7,464 nucleotides of DNA from Deferribacteres bacterium (GTDB lineage: Bacteria; Nitrospirota; Thermodesulfovibrionia; UBA6902): the NCBI GenBank assembly GCA_013152795.1, contig JAADFS010000060.1, positions 1 to 7,464 on the forward strand, read 5' to 3'. The notes beneath the pieces were generated by a model. It ran no database searches and was not told the DNA's origin. It was given only the letters and a program-made list of their open reading frames with translations. This document shows, one piece after another, positions 1-5,550 of the stretch; the stretch's first letter is position 1, and each line of letters starts with the position of its first letter. The position numbers and the translations under genes were made by a program.

Positions 1-218
1 GCGCGTGTGGAATTTACATTTCAGGGCCTTATCTTTTTGACTATATTGAAAGGCTGAGGGCTTCGGTCAAGGAGAAGGAATTTACCGATTTTCCGGTGCG
101 GAGCCTTATCCTTATGGAAAGGGAAACCCTCGGGTACCTCCTGCCAGGCAGGGTTTTCGACATCGGCAACCCTGCCGGCTACAGACAATGCCTTGAGTAT
201 GTTCGCACCGTTGCATAA
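1..218 (+). CDS. Sugar-nucleotide nucleotidyltransferase, C-terminal fragment (5' end outside window)
   Basis: The frame is open from the window edge (first full codon at 3) to TAA at 216-218, giving 71 residues. The visible part begins GIYISGPYLFDYIERLR, which matches the 'N-x-G-I-Y-x-F-x-P-x-x-F-x-Y-I' segment of NTP-transferase-fold sugar-1-phosphate nucleotidyltransferases. It then has DFPVRSLI and GYLLPGRVFDIGNPAGYRQC, the usual 'G-x-x-x-D-I-G-T-P-x-x-Y' end of the catalytic domain (D and G of FDIG present). The family joins a sugar 1-phosphate to a nucleoside triphosphate in the cytoplasm, making precursors for surface polysaccharides. The protein stops right after this domain, so there is no C-terminal left-handed beta-helix of the GlmU type. 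Substrate (mannose, heptose or glucose phosphate) cannot be told from this piece. The stop codon lies inside a TTGCATAAAC motif, the terminal motif of the local repeat family. Confidence 0.85.
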   Translation, partial: ACGIYISGPYLFDYIERLRASVKEKEFTDFPVRSLILMERETLGYLLPGRVFDIGNPAGYRQCLEYVRTVA

Positions 219-227
219 ACCTTAATG

Positions 228-284
228 TTGTATAAACAGGCGCAAGAGCCTGCCCACCGGCGATGTTTTTATGCCACTGTAAGG
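228..284 (+). repeat. Short intergenic palindromic repeat, copy A (57 bp)
   Basis: It runs from TTGTATAAAC to TTTTATGCCACTGTAAGG and aligns end to end, with the same 57-bp length, with the reverse complement of 5478-5534. The middle contains a small hairpin, CAGGC-GCAAGA-GCCTG. The terminal motifs (ATAAAC and TTTTATGC) are partly inverted copies of each other. It lies just after the nucleotidyltransferase gene, in that gene's orientation. A further TTGCATAAAC at 211-220 suggests a partial neighbouring unit. No poly-T follows the hairpin, so it is not a standard terminator. Confidence 0.85.
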
Positions 285-354
285 TAAACGTGCGGCGCCT
301 CACTGCAAGTGCTTGCCACGGGAGCGGAATGTAGCAATTCATCATAAATTGCTT

Positions 355-2850
355 TCAGTATCTTTTGCGGCCTTTCTCACGCTTTACAACAGCGCTCCCT
401 GTTAATTTTACATAAATGACCGGCGTGTCGGGATCATTGCTGTCTATACCCAGCCCTGCGCTGAATACCCCTGCCTCCGCAGGATTGAATACCACTTCTA
501 TTGTGCAGGTGCCGGAGGGCGCTATTGCGGTATCTGAACAGTCGTCTTTTCGTATATAGAATTGTTCCGGATCTCTGCCTGTTAAATATGCGGCGCTGAT
601 TGCAAGATCTGCTTTTCCGGTATTTGTTACAGTGGCTGTCTGTCTTGACTGCCTGCCTCCCCTTATTTCACCAAAAGGTATCAGGAGGTCATCCGCCGGC
701 TCAACAGAGTCGGTTACCGAGATGCGTGGCAAAGGTTTGTTGGTTGCGTATCTGAGGTCATAACGCAGTCTGTCGTAATAGACTATATAAACATAGTCCA
801 ATGAGTCCATAGCCATGGAAGTTGGGAGTCCATCTCTCACTACTGTCTCGAATTCCCATAAGCCCGGGGCATTTGTCGCATATTTCAGGTCGCGATCCGC
901 GTATGCATAACCATCCTGAAAATCATAAGAATAAGCGACATGCACGTTGTCCGATGAATCTACAGTTATGGAGGGCTTCGCCGGGGGATTCATGTCCCCG
1001 CTGTCGTCCAGTATCTGAGTAACCCATGAACCTGAGGCATTTGTCGCATATCTGACATCACTATAGGGCGCAGGCTCATAACTGTTGAAACTATAATAGT
1101 AATATACAATATGCGCATTACCTCCCGAATCTGCGCTGATGGAAATATCCTGGATTCCATATTTATCAACAGTCTCGGTAACCCATGAACCTGAGGCATT
1201 TGTCGCATATTTCAGGTTATAGTAAAAATCCCCGTAACTATAAGGAACAAACTCGGAGTAAGCGATATGCACCTTATCCGCTGAGTCTACGGCTATAGAG
1301 GTGTCAGCGCCTGCCTCGCTGTCCACTATCTCGCTAAGCCACGAGCCTGAGGCATTTGTCGCATATTTCAGGTAGAAGTCAAGAAACAGCCAACCATAAT
1401 CAATGGCAGTGGTGTAGCTGATATGCACCTTATCCGCTGAGTCTACGGCTATTGAAGGAGATATTGCGGAGTTGTCCACGATCTCACTAGCCCACGAACC
1501 TGAGGCATTCGTCGCATAATTCAGAACACTGCCGTGAGGGTCATTGCTGCTGGTAAAAACAACATGCGCCTTGCCCGAGGAGTCCACAGTTATGCGAGGT
1601 TTCCAACCTCCATTGCTGTCGGCTATCTCGGTCACCCATGAACCTGAGGCGTTTGTCATGTACATCAGATGCTGCCCGCTTACATAACTGATATGTACCT
1701 TATCTGCTGAATCTATTGCCACTGAAGCATGTTGCCTGGTTGTTCTGCCGCTGTCCACTGCACTGCTTACCCACGCACCGGATGAATTCGATACATACAT
1801 GAGGGCAGAAGCCCCGTAATCGATATACGACACATAACCGATATGCACATTGCCTGATCGGTCCACTGCGATGGATGTGTTGCTAAGAACTATATCTGCA
1901 TTGTCCACCGCTATCTCGGTCGCCCATGAACCGAGGGCGTTTGTCGTATACTTCAGGGCATTATGAGTATAATCACGATAACTGATATGCACCTTATCAG
2001 ATGAATCTATGGCTATGGAAGTGTTGTCACCCACCCATCCGCCGCTGTCCAGTGTCTGAATAACCCACGAGCCCGAGACATTTGTCGCATACTTAAGGGC
2101 ACGGATGTAATCCGGAGAAGCAGAAAAATAGCCATAACTGATATGCACCTTATCAGCTGAGTCTACGGCTATGGAAGAATTCACGGTCCCGATGCTGTCC
2201 AGTGTCTGAATAACCCATGAGCCCGAGGCGTTCGTCGCATATTTCAGGTAGGAATAGGTAGAAGCATTGCTGTAACTGATATGCACCTTATCGGCTGAGT
2301 CTACGGCGATGGAAGTGCCCCCCCATCCGTTGTCGTCCAGTGTCTGAATGACCCATGATCCTGAGGCGTTCGTCGCATATTTCAAACCGCCATAGCTGAT
2401 ATGCACCTTATCGGCTGAGTCTATGGCTATGGAAGTATCCCCGCCTCCGTTGTCGTCCAGTGTCTGAATAACCCATGAGCCCGAGGCATTTGTCGCATAT
2501 TTCAGCCTGTAGGTCAAATCTGCAGGATCGATATAGCTGATATGCGCCTTATCTGCCGAGTCTATGGCTATGGAAACGTTCCTGCCCCCGATGGTGTCCA
2601 CTGTTTCAACATGCCAGGCAATACCGTCATAATAGGCATAATATACCCCATCCCCGCTCCCATAACCGGCGCTTCCATAAACAATGTGTGGATTCCCTGA
2701 AGAATCCAGCGCCATTGACCTGGAACCCGTTGCAGTAAAGAAACGTGGGCAATCTACACACCCTGTATGCCAGAGGGCGACCGCCGGATCCGGCAGCAGC
2801 AGGGCGATCACAAACAGACCTGAAATAACAAATAAGCCTTTTAATTTCAT
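355..2850 (-). CDS. Exported repeat protein, probable beta-propeller-like, with C-terminal ASH / choice-of-anchor-D-like domain
   Basis: 831 residues from the chosen ATG (2848-2850), which has a strong GGGGGAGG ribosome site 5 nt upstream; an in-frame start at 2925 would put 25 unlikely residues before the signal peptide. Residues 1-25 look like a Sec signal peptide (MKLKG, hydrophobic core, AVA before the likely cut), with no lipobox. A GCVDC pair follows at about 30-34. Residues ~40-705 hold about 13 repeats of 39-56 residues, consensus LKYATNASGSW...SIAVDSADKVHISY, alternating with variable Tyr/Asp-rich segments. Residues ~708-831 form an Ig-like domain (PFGEIRGG, TVTNTGKADL, GTCTIEVVFNP, IDSNDPDTP) typical of ASH / choice-of-anchor-D domains, ending in a basic KREKGRKRY tail. 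Such repeat arrays are usually periplasmic or cell-surface proteins; the ligand is unknown. The gene converges with the upstream nucleotidyltransferase. Confidence 0.85.
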   Translation of the reverse strand: MKLKGLFVISGLFVIALLLPDPAVALWHTGCVDCPRFFTATGSRSMALDSSGNPHIVYGSAGYGSGDGVYYAYYDGIAWHVETVDTIGGRNVSIAIDSADKAHISYIDPADLTYRLKYATNASGSWVIQTLDDNGGGDTSIAIDSADKVHISYGGLKYATNASGSWVIQTLDDNGWGGTSIAVDSADKVHISYSNASTYSYLKYATNASGSWVIQTLDSIGTVNSSIAVDSADKVHISYGYFSASPDYIRALKYATNVSGSWVIQTLDSGGWVGDNTSIAIDSSDKVHISYRDYTHNALKYTTNALGSWATEIAVDNADIVLSNTSIAVDRSGNVHIGYVSYIDYGASALMYVSNSSGAWVSSAVDSGRTTRQHASVAIDSADKVHISYVSGQHLMYMTNASGSWVTEIADSNGGWKPRITVDSSGKAHVVFTSSNDPHGSVLNYATNASGSWASEIVDNSAISPSIAVDSADKVHISYTTAIDYGWLFLDFYLKYATNASGSWLSEIVDSEAGADTSIAVDSADKVHIAYSEFVPYSYGDFYYNLKYATNASGSWVTETVDKYGIQDISISADSGGNAHIVYYYYSFNSYEPAPYSDVRYATNASGSWVTQILDDSGDMNPPAKPSITVDSSDNVHVAYSYDFQDGYAYADRDLKYATNAPGLWEFETVVRDGLPTSMAMDSLDYVYIVYYDRLRYDLRYATNKPLPRISVTDSVEPADDLLIPFGEIRGGRQSRQTATVTNTGKADLAISAAYLTGRDPEQFYIRKDDCSDTAIAPSGTCTIEVVFNPAEAGVFSAGLGIDSNDPDTPVIYVKLTGSAVVKREKGRKRY
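735..2730 (-). repeat. In-gene tandem repeats of about 115-170 bp
   Basis: The coding repeats are also visible as DNA repeats. The strings GCATTTGTCGCATATTTCAG and GATATGCACCTTATC (+ strand) recur with few changes. The two units around 2281-2390 and 2400-2510 are the closest pair. Units near 1600-1950 are the most divergent. The conserved blocks alternate with non-conserved segments of 2 to about 17 codons. This pattern implies growth by unit duplication followed by divergence of the linkers. Confidence 0.8.
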
Positions 2851-2855
2851 GATAA

Positions 2856-2863
2856 CCTCCCCC
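2856..2863 (-). promoter_or_regulatory. Ribosome binding site that decides the start of the repeat protein
   Basis: On the minus strand GGGGGAGG lies 5 nt before ATG at 2848-2850. It is near-perfectly complementary to the 16S 3' end and placed at ideal spacing. It is the reason for choosing this Met over the one at 2925. Confidence 0.75.
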
Positions 2864-3064
2864 GTGTATCTTAAAATACCCCTGAATTGGTTACCCCCGG
2901 CGAAAGTCAGGACAGGATGTTTCACAGGGGCAACAGAGATTGGAAATCGGTTTCAGTGCTTATAAGAATATTAACAGGTAAACAGAACGGTTGCAAACTT
3001 TTTAAAGGGGAATTATCTGTTATGGTTTGCCGTCTCCACCGTATATCCGGGAGGCTTATGCTGG

Positions 3065-3093
3065 TTGACACCTGGAATCTCAAATGGGACAAT
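3065..3093 (+). promoter_or_regulatory. Candidate sigma-70 promoter for the NUDIX gene
   Basis: A perfect -35 box TTGACA (3065-3070) is followed after 17 bp by GACAAT (3088-3093), a 4-of-6 match to the -10 consensus, in an A/T-rich stretch. Transcription would start near 3100, so repeat copy B would make up nearly all of a leader of about 120 nt. The weak -10 box limits confidence. Confidence 0.45.
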
Positions 3094-3104
3094 ATATTTT
3101 AATG

Positions 3105-3198
3105 CTGCATAAACGGGCAGGAGAGTTCCGGGTTGCGAGTTGCAGGTTGCGGGTTCAACTGCACCCTCTGAACATCTGTATTTTATGCCACTGTAAGG
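3105..3198 (+). repeat. Interrupted palindromic repeat, copy B, containing heptad repeats
   Basis: It begins CTGCATAAACGGGCAGGAGAG-like (one end of the family) and ends TATTTTATGCCACTGTAAGG-like (the other end). Between these ends the normal stem is replaced by a different repeat, four tandem heptads at 3130-3157 (GGGTTGC, GAGTTGC, AGGTTGC, GGGTTCA), plus unrelated sequence. The 5-bp string TAATG lies directly on both sides (3100-3104 and 3199-3203), possibly a target-site duplication. It ends 22 nt before the NUDIX start codon. Confidence 0.7.
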
Positions 3199-3220
3199 TA
3201 ATGAGTCTGTGTAGGAATTA

Positions 3221-3712
3221 TTGGCAAAACAGAACAAAAGCATAAAACCGATGGGTGCACACAGTGCGGGCATTTTGCTGTTCAGGTTCAGGGATAAGAA
3301 GCTGCAAGTGCTGCTTGTTCATCCCGGGGGGCCTTTCTGGGTGAACAAGGATGCAGGGGCATGGTCGATACCCAAGGGGCTTTTTACGGAAGAACCCCCG
3401 CTAAAGGCCGCAAAAAGAGAATTTAAAGAGGAGACCGGCTATGATGTGGACGGTGAATTCATCGAATTGGGAGAGTTGAAGCAGCCGAGTGGAAAAACAA
3501 TACATGCATGGGCGCTTCAGAAGGATATAGATGAAACAAAGGTTGTCAGCAACACCTTCAGGCTTGAGTGGCCCAGAAACTCCGGGAAATTCAGGGAGTA
3601 TCCGGAGGTGGACAAGGCGCAGTGGTTTGAACTGGAAGAAGCCAGGAAGAAGCTGTCGAAAGGACAGGTCGGCTTTCTGGACAGGCTTGCGGAAATTATC
3701 AGGTATCCTTAA
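3221..3712 (+). CDS. NUDIX hydrolase, COG4119-like predicted NTP pyrophosphohydrolase
   Basis: 163 residues starting at TTG, with AGGA 4 nt upstream; the first ATG (3251, residue 11) has no clear ribosome site. HSAGILLFR (14-22) and VLLVHPGGPFWVNKDAGAWSIPKG (30-53) are the typical N-terminal strands of the COG4119 group. The Nudix box follows at 53-74 with R66-E67, E70-E71 and G73, the metal-binding and catalytic core. Later segments HAWAL, SNTFRLEWP, PEVDKAQWF also fit that group. NUDIX enzymes cleave nucleoside diphosphates linked to another moiety in the cytoplasm; the substrate of this group is not established. The spacing between box G53 and R66 is 12 residues rather than the canonical 13. 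The gene is bracketed by a 15-bp direct repeat (3145-3159 and 3722-3736) and followed after 133 bp by the DUF362 gene. Confidence 0.9.
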   Translation: MAKQNKSIKPMGAHSAGILLFRFRDKKLQVLLVHPGGPFWVNKDAGAWSIPKGLFTEEPPLKAAKREFKEETGYDVDGEFIELGELKQPSGKTIHAWALQKDIDETKVVSNTFRLEWPRNSGKFREYPEVDKAQWFELEEARKKLSKGQVGFLDRLAEIIRYP

Positions 3713-3720
3713 CGGCGGGA

Positions 3721-3783
3721 GGGTTGCGGGTTCAACGGCTATAGGACGATGGGATTTCAACAGAATAGGGTGCAGGGTGCAGG
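3721..3783 (+). repeat. Heptad-based short repeats after the NUDIX gene
   Basis: GGGTTGC GGGTTCA AC at 3721-3736 shares 15 identical bases (GGTTGCGGGTTCAAC) with 3145-3159 before the NUDIX gene. A second heptad series, AGGGTGC AGGGTGC AGG, lies at 3767-3783. Both are seven-base units, so drift from a common heptad satellite is plausible. Nothing here is coding. Confidence 0.65.
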
Positions 3784-3793
3784 ATAAAGACCT

Positions 3794-3835
3794 GTTCCCC
3801 CTCCCCCTTGACGGGGGAGCAGGGGTGGGGGTGAG
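3794..3835. repeat. G/C-rich palindromic intergenic sequence
   Basis: CTCCCCC (3801-3807) pairs with GGGGGAG (3813-3819) across the loop TTGAC. An outer CCCC/GGGG (3797-3800 with 3822-3825) extends the stem past a 2-nt bulge, followed by GGTGGGGGTGAG. It looks like the 'CCTCTCCC...GGGAGAGGG...GGGTGAG' class of dispersed bacterial repeats. It ends about 10 nt before the DUF362 start codon, so its G-rich tail would be in the leader. There is no T tract, so terminator function is unlikely. Confidence 0.6.
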
Positions 3836-3845
3836 ATGAGAGATA

Positions 3846-4724
3846 ATGGTTAAGGTTTCTCTTGTAAAGGGCAGGAAAAGAAAAGACACCGTAAAAACAT
3901 CGCTTGATCTCATCTCCGGAGATATCAGGAAGGGACTGAAACCCGGCAAGCTGATCATCAAACCCAACTTTGTCTCAACGTCGGTACAGCTTGCCTCCAG
4001 TCACGTTGACCAGATAAGGGGCATACTGGATTACTTCAGGGAATTTCACGATAAAGAGATAATCATCGCTGAGGCGGCATCGCCTTTTACGGGCGGTACG
4101 CCGGAGGGATTTGAAAACTTCGGTTATCATCAACTCATCGAAGAATACGATGTCGAGCTTGTGGATCTGAACGAGGGGCCTTTTGAGAAGGTCCCGATCC
4201 TGGATGGAAAGGGCAACACCATTCATGTGCGCGTGTCGAAACTCCTGCTTGACAGGGACAATTATCTTGTATCGGCGGCAAGACTGAAGACACATGATAC
4301 CGTTGTCGTGACCCTGTCAATAAAGAACATGGTAATGGGCAGCATATATGCACGTGACAAGGTTATGGTGCATCAGGGATACAAATATACAAATCTTGAC
4401 CTTGCAGAGCTCGCCGGCCGCGTATGGCCGGACCTGTCGGTGATAGACGGTCTTGTCGGTATGGAGGGCAACGGCCCCGAATATGGTACCGCCATTGATG
4501 CAGGCATAGCAATCTCAAGCACTGACCCGCTTGCTGCCGACAGGGTTGCATGTGAAGTAATGGGGGTTGATTTCAGTAAGGTGGGCTATCTCTGGTATTG
4601 CTCTGAGAAAGGCCTTGGAGAATTAGACCTGAGCAGGATTGACATCAGGGGCCAGAGGCTGAAAGACTGCATCAGGCCTTTTAAACTCCACAGCACGGTT
4701 GAACAACAGTATAAATGGAAATGA
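3846..4724 (+). CDS. DUF362 domain-containing protein
   Basis: 292 residues, cytosolic (no signal peptide or membrane segment). The whole length follows the DUF362 (PF04015) pattern: VSLVKG (4-9), LIIKPNFVS (36-44), SSHVDQIRGILDYF (51-64), EIIIAEAAS (71-79), EGFENFGY (87-94), VELVDLNEGPF (103-113), ARLKTHDTVVVTLSIKNMVMG (145-165), VIDGLVGMEGNGP (199-211), and a C-terminal STDPLAADRVACEVMGVD (225-242). The family's biochemical role is unknown; many members have an added ferredoxin domain, which is absent here. Three cysteines (236, 252, 275) are not arranged as a cluster motif. The ATG at 3846 fits the family start, but the ribosome site is weak (GAGATGAGAG upstream). It may share a transcript with the NUDIX gene 133 bp upstream. 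It converges with the next gene, with 18 bp between stop codons. Confidence 0.9.
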   Translation: MVKVSLVKGRKRKDTVKTSLDLISGDIRKGLKPGKLIIKPNFVSTSVQLASSHVDQIRGILDYFREFHDKEIIIAEAASPFTGGTPEGFENFGYHQLIEEYDVELVDLNEGPFEKVPILDGKGNTIHVRVSKLLLDRDNYLVSAARLKTHDTVVVTLSIKNMVMGSIYARDKVMVHQGYKYTNLDLAELAGRVWPDLSVIDGLVGMEGNGPEYGTAIDAGIAISSTDPLAADRVACEVMGVDFSKVGYLWYCSEKGLGELDLSRIDIRGQRLKDCIRPFKLHSTVEQQYKWK

Positions 4725-4742
4725 AAACTGTTAGAAGGAATT

Positions 4743-5246
4743 TCACGACTTCACTTTTATGCCCAGTTTTTTGATCTTGCTTCGAAGGGTGTTTCTGTTT
4801 ATGCCGAGCAGCCGGGCCGCCTTAAGCTGATTTCCGTTTGTCTCCTTCATTACCATCATGATCAGGGCCTTTTCGACTTCGGGCATAACCATGTCATAGA
4901 GATTGAAGCGTTCAAAGCGCTTGATCTTGTGCATAAAACCTTTCAGCCTGGCCTCAACGAACTTCCCTATGGATTTCGCCTGCTTATGCCGCAGGTCGAA
5001 ATCCTCTGCTTCAAGCCGGGGACCCTCCGACAGGATGCACGCCCTTTTTACGGCCAACCGCAGCTCTTTTTCCTCGCCGGGCCAGGTATAATTCAGCAGG
5101 TATTCCTCCGCCTCCTTTGACAGTTCCTTGGGCGCTGTTCCGATCTGTTCCTCTGCTGTTTTGATGACTTCCCTTGCAAGCTCAAGTATATCCTCCCTGC
5201 GGTCTTTCAATGGGATGTAAGCTGTATCATTGCCTTTAGCGGTCAT
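4743..5246 (-). CDS. Short Fis-type DNA-binding protein: sigma-54 activator lid and HTH without the ATPase core
   Basis: 167 residues. Residues 10-30 (YIPLKDRREDILELAREVI) and 42-65 (ELSKEAEEYLLNYTWPGEEKELR) match the end of the AAA+ domain and its lid in NtrC-type sigma-54 activators, including the WPG at 55-57 and the EL that follows. Residues ~120-165 form a Fis-type domain with the helix-turn-helix GNQLKAARLLGINRNTLRSKIKKLGI, the activators' enhancer-binding module. Walker A, GAFTGA and Walker B are all missing, so the protein should bind DNA but cannot remodel sigma-54 polymerase itself. No such core lies upstream, where panC and repeats are found. The ATG at 5244-5246 is the first start after an in-frame stop. 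AAGGAG lies 14 nt upstream and belongs to the end of repeat copy C. It may be a remnant, or a stand-alone regulator such as a competitor at enhancer sites. Confidence 0.82.
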   Translation of the reverse strand: MTAKGNDTAYIPLKDRREDILELAREVIKTAEEQIGTAPKELSKEAEEYLLNYTWPGEEKELRLAVKRACILSEGPRLEAEDFDLRHKQAKSIGKFVEARLKGFMHKIKRFERFNLYDMVMPEVEKALIMMVMKETNGNQLKAARLLGINRNTLRSKIKKLGIKVKS

Positions 5247-5262
5247 TTTGTTAACTTGTTCT

Positions 5263-5469
5263 CCTTACAATGGCAAAAAAACATCGCCTGCGGGCAAGGG
5301 AGACTGCCGGAAAAGCTTTATCTGCGATTCCTTCAGGAAATATTCTGCACAGCATATTGACATCTTTTGGAACTTCACTCTCCATTAATTCCTGCAATAA
5401 AAACTTATTTCCAATATCCCATCGCTTTATAAAGGTTTTCCGGCAGCCTCCCTTGCCCCGTTTATGCAA
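5263..5469 (-). repeat. Long intergenic repeat, copy C (207 bp)
   Basis: On the minus strand it runs from TTGCATAAAC (5460-5469) to a diverged TTTTTTTGCCATTGTAAGG-type end at 5263. Inverted 22-bp arms at 5293-5314 and 5436-5457 match at 21 of 22 positions, and CTTTAT next to each arm extends the pairing. The ~120-bp spacer is about 92% identical to that of copy D. On the minus strand the spacer is open for more than 40 codons (WDIGNKFLLQELM..., IFPEGIADKAF), but I do not recognise the peptide and copy D breaks the frame. It ends 16 nt before the Fis-type gene and supplies its ribosome site. With 5478-5534 it fills the 304-bp gap between the Fis-type gene and panC. Confidence 0.85.
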
Positions 5470-5477
5470 AAGGTTAT

Positions 5478-5534
5478 CCTTACAGTGGTATAAAATACTG
5501 CCGGCGGGCAGAGGGGTCTGCCGGGTTTATGCAG
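5478..5534 (-). repeat. Short intergenic palindromic repeat, copy C' (57 bp)
   Basis: On the + strand it runs CCTTACAGTGGTATAAAA ... GTTTATGCA and aligns over its full length with the reverse complement of copy A. The core is a perfect hairpin, GGCAGA-GGGG-TCTGCC (5507-5522). It lies 16 bp beyond the panC stop codon in panC's orientation, and head to tail with copy C, with an 8-bp junction (5470-5477). There is no T run, so a factor-independent terminator is not supported. Confidence 0.85.
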
Positions 5535-5550
5535 GCACTGAGTTTGAAAC

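Larger units (their letters stand above)
2864..3220. other. Divergent intergenic region, no gene seen
   Basis: About 360 bp between the oppositely oriented repeat-protein and NUDIX genes. Short open frames exist on both strands, but none shows family motifs or a ribosome site, so I call no gene. It holds a + strand promoter candidate (3065-3093) and repeat copy B (3105-3198). On the minus strand a TTGCAA / TAATAT pair spaced by 17 bp (around 2960-2996) could serve the repeat protein, but both hexamers match consensus at only 4 of 6 positions. I see nothing else in 2864-3060. Confidence 0.5.

Noticed and set aside
334..352. GCAATT / AATTGC hairpin between convergent genes, as a terminator
   Set aside because: The stem is 6 bp, A/T-rich and lacks a T run on either strand.
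2887..3102. 71-codon + strand open frame upstream of the NUDIX gene
   Set aside because: No ribosome site, no recognisable motif, overlaps the likely promoter regions and composition looks random.
3797..3825. Strong G/C hairpin as a terminator of the NUDIX gene
   Set aside because: No T tract follows and G-rich sequence continues to the DUF362 start; it fits a dispersed palindromic repeat better.
4725..4742. Bidirectional terminator between DUF362 and Fis-type genes
   Set aside because: Only 18 bp separate the stop codons and no inverted repeat is visible.
5263..5534. CRISPR array or integron attC-like sites
   Set aside because: Repeats are few, unequal in length, separated by 5-8 bp junctions rather than unique spacers of constant size, and no cas or integrase gene is present. 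The core GTTRRRY/RYYYAAC pairs of attC sites are not evident.
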